Source: Ulvibacterium marinum
Lineage (GTDB): Bacteria > Bacteroidota > Bacteroidia > Flavobacteriales > Flavobacteriaceae
Assembly (NCBI RefSeq): GCF_003626755.1
Contig: NZ_RBCJ01000002.1
Span: forward strand, 1,116,001-1,180,000
Reading direction: 5' to 3'
Length of the DNA stretch: 64,000 nt
Under the pieces are notes generated by a model that was not told where the DNA came from, made no database searches, and saw only the letters and a list, made by a program, of their open reading frames with translations. How positions within the stretch are numbered: position 1 is the first letter of the stretch; every line of letters starts with the position of its first letter. A program made the position numbers and the translations under genes. Positions 25,832-36,434 of this stretch are shown here, in pieces.

Positions 25832-28800
25832 ATGCGCCTCTGGCTTGTACTTTTAGGGTCTATTCTTATGACCACGGCATGTTCGCTGGATGTCCCAAAA
25901 GAAGTGGAAGCGGCTTATCTAGAACTTCCCGAGACGGTCGATTTCAATTTTCATGTAAAGCCGATACTCTCGGACCGTTGCTTCACATGCCACGGACCTG
26001 ATGCAAATACCCGCAAGGCCCAATTGCGCTTGGACTTGGAGGCAGAGGCTTTTCGTAAATTGGGCAGTGGCAATCGACCCTTTGTTTCCGGGAAACCAGG
26101 GAAAAGCGAATCCATCATCCGCATTCTAAGCGATGATCCGGAATTTATGATGCCTCCGCTGGAATCCCACCTTTCGTTGACCGCCAAAGAAAAAGCGACC
26201 CTAATCAAATGGATCGAACAGGGAGCCGAATGGAAACCGCATTGGGCTTTTGTTAAACCAGAAAAACCTAACGTTCCGCAATCTGCATTGGCAGGGTGGA
26301 CGAATCACAATGAAATTGATTTGTTTATCCAACAAAGCTTAAAACAAAAAGGTTTTGAACCATCACCTGAGGCCGACAAAGAACGCTTACTTAGAAGGGT
26401 TTCCATTGATTTGACCGGATTACCCCCTACAATTGAACAAATCGATGCTTTTTTGAAAGATGAAAATCCCGGGGCATACGAAAAAGTTGTTGATCAACTG
26501 CTCTTATCCGACGCTCATACCGAACGCTTGGCCTTGGATTGGATGGATCTTGCCCGTTATGCGGATTCCCATGGAAAACATGCCGATGGCTGGCGCATGA
26601 TGTGGCCTTGGCGCGATTGGGTCATTAAAGCGTTTAAGGAAAATATGCCCTATGATCAATTTGTTACCTGGCAACTGGCAGGCGACCTTTTGCCCAATGC
26701 TACCCAAGAACAGAAATTGGCGACCGCATTTAATCGAAACCATCCGATTACCAGTGAGGGTGGGGCAATTGATGAGGAAAACCGCTTAAGCCATGTTTGG
26801 GACAGAACAGAAACCATTGGAACTGCATTTATGGGGCTAACCGTGGCCTGTGCGCGATGCCATGACCATAAGTTTGATCCGATTTCGCAAAAAGACTATT
26901 TTCAGATGACGGCCTTTTTTGACAACATCAAGGAACTTGGTGTATCCGGTAACGACGTAAACTCAGGTCCCATGCTGCCCCTTACCGATGATGCTACAGG
27001 AAAAGCCCTAGAAAAGCTGAAAACAGAGATTATCAAAAAAGAGGAAGCCTTGCAATTGACCAAAAAAGAAATGCGTAATCTAGAGATTTACATAAAACAA
27101 TTACCAAATAGTTTTATGGAAAATGGGCAAATAGGGCACTATAGGTTCAATAAAGTTTCCAATAAAACCAACAAAGAAGGAAGGTATAATATCGACGACA
27201 ATCCAAAAGTCACCATTAAGGCAAAACCTATCCTGATCGAGGGAAAGAAAGACAAAGCTTTTCAGTTTACCGGGGAATACGATGAAGTCTACATAGATGA
27301 TGCCCGAAATTTTGAATGGACGGACCAATTTTCGACCAGTCTTTGGATCAACACCTCCAAACGAGAGGCTGGAAAAACGCAGACCTTGGTAGGAACGGTC
27401 GGTGGTAAAAATAGCCTTTGGCGAGGTTGGGATTTTTTCCTGGATAGTCTCAACCACCTAAATGCAAGATTAGTAAGTTCGTTACCTCATAATTACATAC
27501 ACGTTAGATCAAAAGATTCGATAGGAAAAAATAGGTGGTATCATGTCGCTTTCAGTTATGATGGCTCAGGTAAGGCCAAGGGACTGAAACTATTTATAGA
27601 TGGTCAAGAAGAATCGGTGGATACTCCCTACGATCGTTTATATAAAAGCATAAAAACGATCAAGGACAAGGAACATACCTTATATACCCGATCCATAAAA
27701 GTAGCACGAAACTATAGCTTTTCAACAGGGGAGAACGGAATTTTTCAAGGTAAGATCGACGATATTCGACTATATGACAAAGCTGTCACCCCTTTGGAGG
27801 TCAAATACATTTATAATCAAGATATGGGGTTGACCATAGAAATAGACGAACCTGCAACGGACTATTGGATCAATCGATCTGAGAAAATAACTGCCTTGGA
27901 ACGGGACCTCAAAAAACTTAGAAACGAATGGTTGTCATTAATGATACCTGTTCCGGAGGTTATGGTGATGGAGGAAATGCCAAAAAAGAGACTTACCTAT
28001 GCCTATGATCGCGGTGACTACGAACAGCCGACCTATCAAGTTGCCGCGGCTGTTCCCGAAGCGTTGCCCGATTTTCCCAAAGATTCTCCAACAAACAGGT
28101 TAGGGTTGGCCAAATGGTTCTTTTCAGAGGAAAATCCCCTCACGGCAAGGGTAGCCGTAAACCGATATTGGCAAATGCTCTTTGGTAAGGGACTTGTTAG
28201 TACGCCCGAGGATTTTGGTGTGCAAGGAGCGTTACCTTCCCACCCCCAATTGTTGGATTGGTTATCCCTGTTTTTTGTAGAAAATGGTTGGGACGTAAAA
28301 AAGCTTTTGAAGACTATGGTCATGTCCCACACGTATCGACAATCCTCCTTTATAACCCCGGAAATCATGCAAAAAGACCCGAACAACGAATATTTGGCTC
28401 GAAGTAACAGCTACCGTTTGCCGGCCGAAATCATTCGTGACAACGTATTGGCGGCAAGTGGACTTTTGGTACGGCATATTGGTGGGGAAAGTGTACGCCC
28501 ATACCAGCCCGGAAATCTGTGGATCGAGAAGAGCAATTTCTCACATAAACTATTACGCTATAAGGAATCCACTGGTGATAGTCTTTACAGAAGGGGACTG
28601 TACACTTTTATTAGACGCTCCTCCCCGCACCCGGCCATGTTGGCTTTTGATGCTCCCTCTCGGGATATTTGCACGGTGAAAAGAGAAAATACGAACACCC
28701 CCTTACAGGCCTTGGTACTTTTAAATGACATTCAATTTGTGGAGGCTTCAAAGATTTTGGCGGAACGCATGCAAAAAGAAGGTGGGAATTCCTTGGACGA

Positions 28801-29044
28801 ACAATTGGTTTATGGATTCCGACTGGCGATAAGCCGTTTTCCAAAACAGGAAGAAACCAAGGTCTTAAAAGAATTGTTCAAAACACAGTCGAAACGATTT
28901 AAATTGAATCCTCACGAGGCCAAAGAGCTCTTGACCGTAGGAAGAAAACCGATAGATAAATCTCTAGACTATACTAAGACAGCTGCCCTCACCATGGTCG
29001 CAAATACCATCTTTAACCATAATGAAACCTATATGAAACGGTGA
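25832..29044 (+). CDS. Planctomycete-type cytochrome / DUF1549 / LamG / DUF1553 lipoprotein
   Basis: The protein has 1070 residues from ATG 25832 (lipobox MTTAC; TTG 25811 is less likely). Domains in order: PSCyt1 with C50-FT-C53-H54, DUF1549 (about 155-360, with ACARCHDHKFDPIS), a LamG/concanavalin-like insert (about 430-665, with FQFTGEYDEVYID), and DUF1553 (about 745-1060, with NRYWQMLFGKGLV and NTPLQALVLLND). A second haem-like CARCH occurs in the DUF1549 domain. In planctomycetes and some Bacteroidota these proteins act with DUF1501 partners in polysaccharide or sulphated-glycan use; no DUF1501 gene follows here. The chemical role is unproven. Confidence 0.9.
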   Translation: MRLWLVLLGSILMTTACSLDVPKEVEAAYLELPETVDFNFHVKPILSDRCFTCHGPDANTRKAQLRLDLEAEAFRKLGSGNRPFVSGKPGKSESIIRILSDDPEFMMPPLESHLSLTAKEKATLIKWIEQGAEWKPHWAFVKPEKPNVPQSALAGWTNHNEIDLFIQQSLKQKGFEPSPEADKERLLRRVSIDLTGLPPTIEQIDAFLKDENPGAYEKVVDQLLLSDAHTERLALDWMDLARYADSHGKHADGWRMMWPWRDWVIKAFKENMPYDQFVTWQLAGDLLPNATQEQKLATAFNRNHPITSEGGAIDEENRLSHVWDRTETIGTAFMGLTVACARCHDHKFDPISQKDYFQMTAFFDNIKELGVSGNDVNSGPMLPLTDDATGKALEKLKTEIIKKEEALQLTKKEMRNLEIYIKQLPNSFMENGQIGHYRFNKVSNKTNKEGRYNIDDNPKVTIKAKPILIEGKKDKAFQFTGEYDEVYIDDARNFEWTDQFSTSLWINTSKREAGKTQTLVGTVGGKNSLWRGWDFFLDSLNHLNARLVSSLPHNYIHVRSKDSIGKNRWYHVAFSYDGSGKAKGLKLFIDGQEESVDTPYDRLYKSIKTIKDKEHTLYTRSIKVARNYSFSTGENGIFQGKIDDIRLYDKAVTPLEVKYIYNQDMGLTIEIDEPATDYWINRSEKITALERDLKKLRNEWLSLMIPVPEVMVMEEMPKKRLTYAYDRGDYEQPTYQVAAAVPEALPDFPKDSPTNRLGLAKWFFSEENPLTARVAVNRYWQMLFGKGLVSTPEDFGVQGALPSHPQLLDWLSLFFVENGWDVKKLLKTMVMSHTYRQSSFITPEIMQKDPNNEYLARSNSYRLPAEIIRDNVLAASGLLVRHIGGESVRPYQPGNLWIEKSNFSHKLLRYKESTGDSLYRRGLYTFIRRSSPHPAMLAFDAPSRDICTVKRENTNTPLQALVLLNDIQFVEASKILAERMQKEGGNSLDEQLVYGFRLAISRFPKQEETKVLKELFKTQSKRFKLNPHEAKELLTVGRKPIDKSLDYTKTAALTMVANTIFNHNETYMKR

Positions 29045-29080
29045 CACTGCGGATTTGGACCTACCGGACAATAGATTTCC

Positions 29081-29512
29081 CTAAGCACTAAATTGCTCTA
29101 GATGATGATTTAAATGATATACGGCCAACCCTACCCAACGTTTACGATCCATTTCCCCAAAATAAGGATGTACGGCAAAATTATAGTCTTCCGGAAGTCT
29201 TGAAAATTCCATAATAAAGTCCTTCAAAATAAGTTTGTCCTTTTCAAATTCCGTGGGTTTTGTTCCTCCACCTTCGATCTGTCCAAAGCCTTTGGGAGCT
29301 GGTGCAGTTTTGCCTGATCTAGCCAACGATTTTATTTCCTCAGGATCCACCTTGCCATATTCCTCGGCAAGCTTTATGCCATTAGCCATTCGGAAAAAAT
29401 CAGCACAATGGCAGACCATTTGATGTACGTTCATTTTACCGAACAATGGTTTTTGATTCAAGGTCAGTTTATCGATTCTTTGAAAAAACTGTAAAAGCTG
29501 TTCTTCGTTCAA
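29081..29512 (-). CDS. DUF1569-family protein (DinB-like fold)
   Basis: The protein has 143 residues and no signal peptide. The pattern FGKMNVHQMVCHCADFFRMA, followed by PAPKGFGQIEGGG and a C-terminal YHLNHHLEQF, is typical of DUF1569. Its histidines are arranged as in the DinB/YfiT four-helix fold, which binds a metal and often a thiol cofactor. The function is not established. It is convergent with the planctomycete-type cytochrome gene, with a 36-bp gap, and no terminator is evident between them. Confidence 0.85.
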   Translation of the reverse strand: MNEEQLLQFFQRIDKLTLNQKPLFGKMNVHQMVCHCADFFRMANGIKLAEEYGKVDPEEIKSLARSGKTAPAPKGFGQIEGGGTKPTEFEKDKLILKDFIMEFSRLPEDYNFAVHPYFGEMDRKRWVGLAVYHLNHHLEQFSA

Positions 29513-29676
29513 TTTTTCGCGAATACGGTTTATGATACTACCAAAAATAGGGGTATTGCTTCACTTATCACGATAAATTAAAAACTGATTTTAAAAATGC
29601 CGACAAACCTTTATAACTATACCAATTCCCTTTTGTTTTTGATATCTTTAACCGACTAATTAATGATCAAAAACTG

Positions 29677-32600
29677 ATGAAGAATTTATTTTTCCTATCG
29701 ATGCTTTTTGCATCCATTTTCCTATTTGCCCAAGAAGACAAAAAAGAAGAAATAGAGAAGTGGGACGTTTCCAATCCCACGGGCGAATTCAATTTTAAGG
29801 ACCATAAATTTTCAACGGACGAGGGTACCTGGATGAATTTGGATGTAAGCCCCGATGGAAAAACGATTGTTTTTGATTTACTGGGGGACATTTACAGCAT
29901 GCCCATTTCAGGTGGAAAGGCCACCCCGCTCAGAACGGGCATTCCCTTTGAGATACAACCGCGCTTTAGCCCCGACGGAAAAAGAATCTCCTTTACTAGC
30001 GATGCCGGTGGCGGTGATAATATTTGGGTAATGAATATGGATGGTAGCGAAGCTAAACAAATCACCGAGGAAAAATTTAGGTTGCTCAACAATGCCGTTT
30101 GGATGCCCAATGGGCATTACCTGGTTGCCCGAAAACACTTCACCTCACAACGCTCCCTAGGGGCTGGGGAAATGTGGCAATACCATATAGCAGGTGGTTC
30201 AGGACTTCAACTGACCAAACGCAAAAACGACCAACAGGATGTCAATGAACCAAATGTTTCACCAGATGGCAAATATCTCTATTATAGTGAAGATGTATAT
30301 CCCGGCGGGTCATTTCAATATAACAAAGATCCGAATAAACAGATTTATGTTATAAAACGATATGATTTTAAAACCGGAAAAACCACCACGGTAACGGGTG
30401 GCCCAGGTGGTGCCGCCCGACCCCAGGTTTCCAGGGACGGGAAAAAGTTGGCCTTTATTAAAAGGGTCCGTACTAAAACCGTGCTGTATCTCCATGATTT
30501 GGAAACCGGTGAGGAATGGCCTTTGATCGACTCCCTGAACAAGGACCAACAGGAAGCTTGGGCCATTTTTGGCATATACCCCAATTTTAGCTGGATGCCC
30601 AATAATCAGGAAATCGTTTTTTGGAACAAAGGAAAAATCCACAAAATCGATATCAATACCCTAGAAACCAGCATGATTCCATTTTCCGTGGATGCCCAAG
30701 TTAAAATTGCCGAAACCGTGCGTTTTGATACTCCGGTAGCTCCAGAGAAGTTTACAGCAAAAGTCATTCGGCACGCGGTTACATCACCGGATGGAAAAAC
30801 CTTGGTATTTAGTGCTCTGGGCCGTTTATGGAGTAAAAAACTACCTAATGGAAAACCGAAAAGATTGACCAAGTCCGCAGATTTTGAATTCGAGCCTTCC
30901 TTTTCGCCGGATGGCAAGCAACTTATTTATGTAAGCTGGAACGATGAAACCTTGGGAGCTATCCTCACCATTCCAGTTTCCGGGGGAGCTCCTACTCCGC
31001 TGACTTTGGAAAAGGGCATTTATAGGACTCCAGCCTATAATCCTTCTGGGGAATGGATTACCTATCGGAAAGAAGGCGGCAATAACGACCAGGGTAGGTC
31101 CTTTGCCAAAAATGCGGGAATTTATATCATGAAACTCTCTGGCGGAAATCCGAAACAAGTCTCCGAGGAAGGCGAATACCCCATCTTTACAAAGGAAGGA
31201 AACCGTATTTTTTATCAGACTGGAGGTACTTATTTTGGGAACTTGACCAAAAGCCTACATTCCATAAATCTTAATGGAAAGGACAAAAGAACCCATATTA
31301 AGTCCAAATATGCCAACAGAATGGTGCCAAGCCCAGATAACCAATGGATTGCCTTTACCAACCTGCACAAGGCATTCATTGCGCCCTTGGTATTGAATGG
31401 AAAGGAAATAGATCTGGACAATAAATCTAAGTCGGTCCCCGTATCCCAAATCGCCAAGGACGCCGGTATCAATCTACATTGGTCCAAGGATAGTAAAACC
31501 ATTTTTTGGACATTGGGCGATAAGTACTTTTCGAACGAAATTAAAAATCGTTATACCTTTCTTCCGGACTCCCCTCAAAAGGTGGCCGCAATGGACACCC
31601 TAGGTATCAAAGTAGGTCTGGTGTCCAAGACTGATAAACCAGATGGAAGTATAGCGTTTACCAATGCCCGAATCATTACCATGGAAGGTGATCAAGTTAT
31701 TGAGGAGGGAACCATAGTGGTTAAGGGTAACCATATCGAGGCCATTGGGAAAACCTCAGAACTAAAAATGCCCTCGGACGCAAAAGTTTACGACGTGACC
31801 GGCAAGACCATAATGCCAGGAATTGTTGATGCGCATGCACACATCGGAGGTTTTCGCTATGGATTGACCACTCAAAAGCATTGGCAACTCTATGCCAATT
31901 TGGCTTTTGGCGTGACCACGGCACACGATCCCTCGGCAAATACGGAAAGTATTTTTTCCATGGCTGAGCTTATCAAGAGTGGAGATATGGTCGGGCCGCG
32001 AATTTATTCGACCGGATTTATTCTATATGGTGCCGATGGGGATTTTAAGGCTGTGATAAATAATTTGGACGATGCACGCTCCTCCATTAGAAGAACAAAG
32101 GCCTTTGGGGCGCTATCCGTAAAGAGTTATAATCAACCCAGACGTGACCAACGCCAACAGGTGATGCAGGCAGCCCGGGAAATGGGCATCAATGTAGTTC
32201 CCGAGGGCGGATCTACCTTCTATCACAATATGAGTATGATTATGGATGGGCATACAGGAATTGAACATAATATACCCGTGGCACCTGTATACAAAGACGT
32301 TATGGAGTTATGGAAAACCAGTGAATCGGGCTATACCCCTACCCTTATTGTTAATTATGGCGGTATGAACGGAGAGTATTACTTCTACCAAAAAGACAAT
32401 GTATGGGAAAATAAAAAATTGTTGAAGTATACCCCAAGGGCCATTGTGGATGCCCGGGCGCGGCATCGTACCATGGTACCGGACGAAGAGTATAAAAATG
32501 GGCATATTTTGGTTTCAGAAACTGCAACGGCCTTGACCAAGAATGGTGTTAAGGTAAATCTTGGGGCACATGGACAACTGCAAGGTTTAGGAGCCCATTG

Positions 32601-32967
32601 GGAGTTGTGGCTGTTACACCAAGGAGGAATGACCAACATGCAGGCACTGCAAGCTGCAACCATCAATGGTGCTAGATATATTGGGGCTGGCAATGAAATC
32701 GGTTCCTTAAAAGCAGGTAAATTGGCCGATTTGATTATTTTGGACAAAAATCCTTTGGAAGATATTCGAAATTCGGAGACAGTTCGCTATACCATGGTCA
32801 ATGGAAGATTGTATGACACCGATACCATGGCCGAGATTGGGAATTATGCCAAGGAACGTAGCAAATTTTGGTGGGAAAACAACAAATACAATGCTGCCTT
32901 TCCATGGCATGAGGAAGCTCAAAGTTTTACAAGGCCAGGGTGTGGGTGCCATCTAGGCCACAACTAG
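29677..32967 (+). CDS. Exported TolB-like propeller fused to an amidohydrolase
   Basis: The protein has 1096 residues with a signal peptide ending FLFAQ. Residues 40 to about 650 form TolB/WD40-like blades with repeated SPDGK motifs. Residues 660-1060 form an amidohydrolase barrel with H720 and H722 in DAHAHIGG and SVKSYNQP as the lysine region. The position where related enzymes have the catalytic aspartate reads LGAHGQLQG. The C-terminus ends in a Cys/His cluster: C1089, C1091, H1092 and H1095. It probably hydrolyses peptides or amides in the periplasm; the propeller may gate the barrel. A TATCTTTA box at 29643-29650 precedes the gene. Confidence 0.88.
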   Translation: MKNLFFLSMLFASIFLFAQEDKKEEIEKWDVSNPTGEFNFKDHKFSTDEGTWMNLDVSPDGKTIVFDLLGDIYSMPISGGKATPLRTGIPFEIQPRFSPDGKRISFTSDAGGGDNIWVMNMDGSEAKQITEEKFRLLNNAVWMPNGHYLVARKHFTSQRSLGAGEMWQYHIAGGSGLQLTKRKNDQQDVNEPNVSPDGKYLYYSEDVYPGGSFQYNKDPNKQIYVIKRYDFKTGKTTTVTGGPGGAARPQVSRDGKKLAFIKRVRTKTVLYLHDLETGEEWPLIDSLNKDQQEAWAIFGIYPNFSWMPNNQEIVFWNKGKIHKIDINTLETSMIPFSVDAQVKIAETVRFDTPVAPEKFTAKVIRHAVTSPDGKTLVFSALGRLWSKKLPNGKPKRLTKSADFEFEPSFSPDGKQLIYVSWNDETLGAILTIPVSGGAPTPLTLEKGIYRTPAYNPSGEWITYRKEGGNNDQGRSFAKNAGIYIMKLSGGNPKQVSEEGEYPIFTKEGNRIFYQTGGTYFGNLTKSLHSINLNGKDKRTHIKSKYANRMVPSPDNQWIAFTNLHKAFIAPLVLNGKEIDLDNKSKSVPVSQIAKDAGINLHWSKDSKTIFWTLGDKYFSNEIKNRYTFLPDSPQKVAAMDTLGIKVGLVSKTDKPDGSIAFTNARIITMEGDQVIEEGTIVVKGNHIEAIGKTSELKMPSDAKVYDVTGKTIMPGIVDAHAHIGGFRYGLTTQKHWQLYANLAFGVTTAHDPSANTESIFSMAELIKSGDMVGPRIYSTGFILYGADGDFKAVINNLDDARSSIRRTKAFGALSVKSYNQPRRDQRQQVMQAAREMGINVVPEGGSTFYHNMSMIMDGHTGIEHNIPVAPVYKDVMELWKTSESGYTPTLIVNYGGMNGEYYFYQKDNVWENKKLLKYTPRAIVDARARHRTMVPDEEYKNGHILVSETATALTKNGVKVNLGAHGQLQGLGAHWELWLLHQGGMTNMQALQAATINGARYIGAGNEIGSLKAGKLADLIILDKNPLEDIRNSETVRYTMVNGRLYDTDTMAEIGNYAKERSKFWWENNKYNAAFPWHEEAQSFTRPGCGCHLGHN

Positions 32968-32969
32968 AA

Positions 32970-33107
32970 ATGGAGATTGACCAGCTTAACAAGGCTTTAA
33001 GAATTCAGCTGTTTCTTTTTGGTATCTTTAGCCAACAGTTTATTCTTGATAAGGACAAGACCCCGGAAATGAGACGGTTTTATATGTTGGGAAGAATTAC
33101 ATGGTGA
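32970..33107 (+). CDS. Possible 45-residue ORF after the amidohydrolase gene
   Basis: An ATG 2 nt after the amidohydrolase stop opens a 45-codon frame, MEIDQLNKALRIQLF, ending in a basic-aromatic RRFYMLGRITW. No family is recognised. The close spacing is suggestive, but length and composition alone do not prove coding. Confidence 0.2.
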   Translation: MEIDQLNKALRIQLFLFGIFSQQFILDKDKTPEMRRFYMLGRITW

Positions 33108-33173
33108 AACTGATTATCGTTTCTATTTCTTAATAGCTTTTTGCCAATATCAGTAACTTAAAAGCAGACCGAC

Positions 33174-36100
33174 TTGAAAAAATCTTTACTGTTCGTATTT
33201 CTATTCGTAGTATCATTTTCTCTTTTCTCGCAGAAGTTTTCCATGGATCTGATCCAAGATTTAAAGCCACGAAATATCGGTCCAGCCGGCATGAGCGGGC
33301 GGGTTACGGCTATAGATGTAGTGCATACGAATCCGGATGTCATGTATGTGGGTACGGCATCCGGTGGTTTATGGAAATCGACCAGCGGCGGTATCCGATG
33401 GGAGCCTATTTTTGACAAGGAAGTAACTGCTTCAATTGGTGCGGTCGCCATTCAGCAATCCAATCCTTCCGTTATTTGGGTGGGCACCGGAGAGGGCAAT
33501 CCTAGAAACAGTCTTAATGGAGGATATGGAGTTTACAAATCCTTGGACGGCGGTAAAAGTTGGCAATCCATGGGATTGAAAAAAACAAGGCATATCCATC
33601 GCATCAAAATTGACCCTATGGACCCAAATACAGTTTATGTCGGGGCTATCGGGTCACCTTGGGGTGAGCATCCGGAACGCGGTGTTTTTAAAACAACGGA
33701 TGGCGGGGAAACTTGGGAAAACATTTTGTTTGTAGATAACAAGACGGGGGTGGCCGATTTGGTCATGGATCCCATAAACCCCAATAAATTAATTGCCGCT
33801 ATGTGGGAACACAAGCGAGACCCCTGGTTTTTTAAGTCAGGTGGTGATGGCAGTGGTCTATACATGACCCATGATGGTGGCAAAAATTGGAAAAAACTGA
33901 CGGAAAAAGATGGCTTGCCAAAAGGTGAATTGGGCCGTATAGGTATTGCGATTGCAACTAACAAGCCAAATATTGTCTATGCCTTAATCGAAGCCAAAAA
34001 GAATGCCCTTTACAAATCCGTGGATGGTGGATTCAAATGGAAAAAAATCAATGACAAGTCGGATATTGGAAACCGGCCATTTTACTATTCTGAAATCTAT
34101 GTAGATCCGCAGAATGAAAATAGAGTATATTCCGTATTTACCTATGTGAACGTTTCCGAAGACGGCGGAAAAAGCTTTAAACAATTGATGCCGGCCTACC
34201 AGGTGGACAATGGTATACATCCGGACCATCATGCCTGGTGGATACATCCGGAAAATGGCCAATTCATGTTGGACGGTAATGACGGTGGGGTAAATATCAC
34301 CAAGGACGGCGGCAAGTCTTGGCGCTTTATCGGCAATCTTCCTGTGGCCCAGTTTTATCATATCAGCACAGATAATGAGTATCCATACAATGTGTACGGT
34401 GGTATGCAGGATAATGGCTCTTGGCGCGGACCGGCCTATACATGGCGAAGGCAGGGCATCCGCAATAGTTATTGGCAGGAAATTGCCTTTGGCGATGGAT
34501 TTGATGTGGTGCCAGATAAAGATGATTCCCAATTCGGCTACGCCATGAGTCAACAGGGTTATGTATCCCGATACGATTGGAAAACAGGTAACAACTATAC
34601 GGTGCGTCCCACGCCACCTGATGCAAAGACCAAGTTGCGTTTTAATTGGAATGCCGGAATCGGGCAAGACCCTTTTGATAATAGTACCGTCTATTTTGGC
34701 AGTCAATTTGTACATAAAAGCACGGACAAAGGGCTTACATGGGAGATTATTTCGCCAGACTTGACGACCAACGATCCCGAAAAACAGAAGCAGGATGAAA
34801 GTGGTGGGCTGACCATGGATGCGACCGGAGCCGAAAACCACTGTACCATTTTGGTGGTGGAACCTTCCCCATTGGAAAAGGACATGCTATGGGCCAGTAC
34901 CGATGATGGTCGGGTACATTTCACCCAAAATGGTGGCGAAAACTGGACCGAGGTAACGGCCAATATCAAAGGACTCCCCAAAGGCAGTTGGATTCCCCAA
35001 ATAAAAGCCTCCAATAAGAACAAGGGCGAAGCCTTGTTGATCGCCAATGACTACAGGCGTTTTAACTATACGCCTTATGCCTATCGAACTAGGGATTACG
35101 GTAAGACCTGGGAGCGTATTGTAGATGCCAATGATGTGGAAAGCTATACCTTGTCCATTGTAGAGGATATTGAAAACGCTAATCTTTTGTTTCTTGGTAC
35201 GGATGATGGCCTTTATATCTCACTGGACGCCGGTGGTAACTGGCAAAAATGGAACGAAGGTTACCCAACGGTTTCCACTAAAGACCTGGTCATTCATCCT
35301 CGGGAGCACGATCTGGTCATCGGTACTTTTGGCCGTGCCGCCTGGGTGCTGGACGATATTCGTCCGTTACGTGCTTTGGCATCCGACAAATCAATAGTAC
35401 AAAAGGATGCCAAATTGTTCGAGCCACCAATGGCCCATCAAGCCGCCTATCAACAACCTACGGGTAGTCGATTCGGAGGCGATGCCCTTTACAATGCGGA
35501 AAACCGGAAAGAGGGTGCTATGATCACCTATTATTTGAAGGAAGGGAAAAAGAAAGATGAAGGTGGTATAGGAAATGATGGCAAAAATGATTCTGAAAAC
35601 AAAAAACAGATTCCTTCAGCCGATGAAAATCGACCTGGGAATAACGAAAATAAAACAAAATTATCCGGGGTGCAGAAAAAGGATTCAATACAGTTTCAGT
35701 TCTATGACGGGGAACGGCTGATGAGAACCCTAAAATATAAGACGCCTGAAAAGGCCGGTTTCCATCGCATCTACTGGCAGATGGACGAAAAAGGGCCAGA
35801 CAGCCCCTCACGCCAAATCAAGAAAGTTAAAAAGGAATCCGCGGGTGTATCCGTAAAACCCGGAAAATATCGAATACAAATGAGTTATGGCGACATTTCC
35901 GAAGAAACCACCATTACAGTCAAATCCGATCCCAGGTTGGACGTGTCCATGGCATCTATCAATGAGGCATATGAGTCCTCCAAAAACCTCGATAAAATGA
36001 CTCAAGTTGCCTCAGACGCCGTACAACAATTGGTAGAAAGTAAAAATATAGCCAAGAAGTTTGAGAAGGAGCTAAAAGAGATGGACAAGGAAAAATATAA

Positions 36101-36434
36101 AGAAGAAATCAAGGCCTCCAAAACCATCCAAAAGCAAATAGATTCTACTATTGTCCTATATTTGGGCAAAGAGGACAAGCGGCAAGGGATAACCCGAAAT
36201 CCCGAAATTACCGTTGTACAACGCCTGAACACAGCACGAAATTATGTGGAGAGCCGAAAAACGGGAGTTACGGAAACCGAAAGAAAGCTTATTCGATTTG
36301 CCGAGCAGGATTTAAAAAATGCACTAGAAAAGACCAATGCCTTTTTTGATGATCAATGGAAGGCCTATAGGATTGAAATTCAGCAATTGGAGCTATCGCC
36401 TTTTAAGGAGACCCAAAGTTTTAGTTTTGAATAG
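33174..36434 (+). CDS. Exported sortilin/VPS10-like BNR-repeat propeller protein
   Basis: The protein has 1086 residues. The start is TTG 33174: an in-frame TAA lies at 33159-33161, no ATG follows it, and the signal peptide (KKSLLFVFLFVV, ending LFSQ) begins right after the TTG. Residues 25 to about 730 hold many BNR/Asp-box repeats (KSLDGGKSW, KTTDGGETW, MTHDGGKNW, VSEDGGKSF) forming one or two propellers, as in VPS10 and xyloglucanase-like proteins. A low-complexity Lys/Asn/Glu segment (about 780-830) leads to a beta domain and a C-terminal coiled coil. It probably binds glycans or peptides; catalysis is not shown. It abuts the next gene. Confidence 0.88.
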   Translation: MKKSLLFVFLFVVSFSLFSQKFSMDLIQDLKPRNIGPAGMSGRVTAIDVVHTNPDVMYVGTASGGLWKSTSGGIRWEPIFDKEVTASIGAVAIQQSNPSVIWVGTGEGNPRNSLNGGYGVYKSLDGGKSWQSMGLKKTRHIHRIKIDPMDPNTVYVGAIGSPWGEHPERGVFKTTDGGETWENILFVDNKTGVADLVMDPINPNKLIAAMWEHKRDPWFFKSGGDGSGLYMTHDGGKNWKKLTEKDGLPKGELGRIGIAIATNKPNIVYALIEAKKNALYKSVDGGFKWKKINDKSDIGNRPFYYSEIYVDPQNENRVYSVFTYVNVSEDGGKSFKQLMPAYQVDNGIHPDHHAWWIHPENGQFMLDGNDGGVNITKDGGKSWRFIGNLPVAQFYHISTDNEYPYNVYGGMQDNGSWRGPAYTWRRQGIRNSYWQEIAFGDGFDVVPDKDDSQFGYAMSQQGYVSRYDWKTGNNYTVRPTPPDAKTKLRFNWNAGIGQDPFDNSTVYFGSQFVHKSTDKGLTWEIISPDLTTNDPEKQKQDESGGLTMDATGAENHCTILVVEPSPLEKDMLWASTDDGRVHFTQNGGENWTEVTANIKGLPKGSWIPQIKASNKNKGEALLIANDYRRFNYTPYAYRTRDYGKTWERIVDANDVESYTLSIVEDIENANLLFLGTDDGLYISLDAGGNWQKWNEGYPTVSTKDLVIHPREHDLVIGTFGRAAWVLDDIRPLRALASDKSIVQKDAKLFEPPMAHQAAYQQPTGSRFGGDALYNAENRKEGAMITYYLKEGKKKDEGGIGNDGKNDSENKKQIPSADENRPGNNENKTKLSGVQKKDSIQFQFYDGERLMRTLKYKTPEKAGFHRIYWQMDEKGPDSPSRQIKKVKKESAGVSVKPGKYRIQMSYGDISEETTITVKSDPRLDVSMASINEAYESSKNLDKMTQVASDAVQQLVESKNIAKKFEKELKEMDKEKYKEEIKASKTIQKQIDSTIVLYLGKEDKRQGITRNPEITVVQRLNTARNYVESRKTGVTETERKLIRFAEQDLKNALEKTNAFFDDQWKAYRIEIQQLELSPFKETQSFSFE

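Noticed and set aside
34000-34841. A 285-codon minus-strand frame inside the propeller gene.
   Set aside because: It is a shadow of a well-supported gene with repeated Asp-box motifs; the antisense translation has no domain features.
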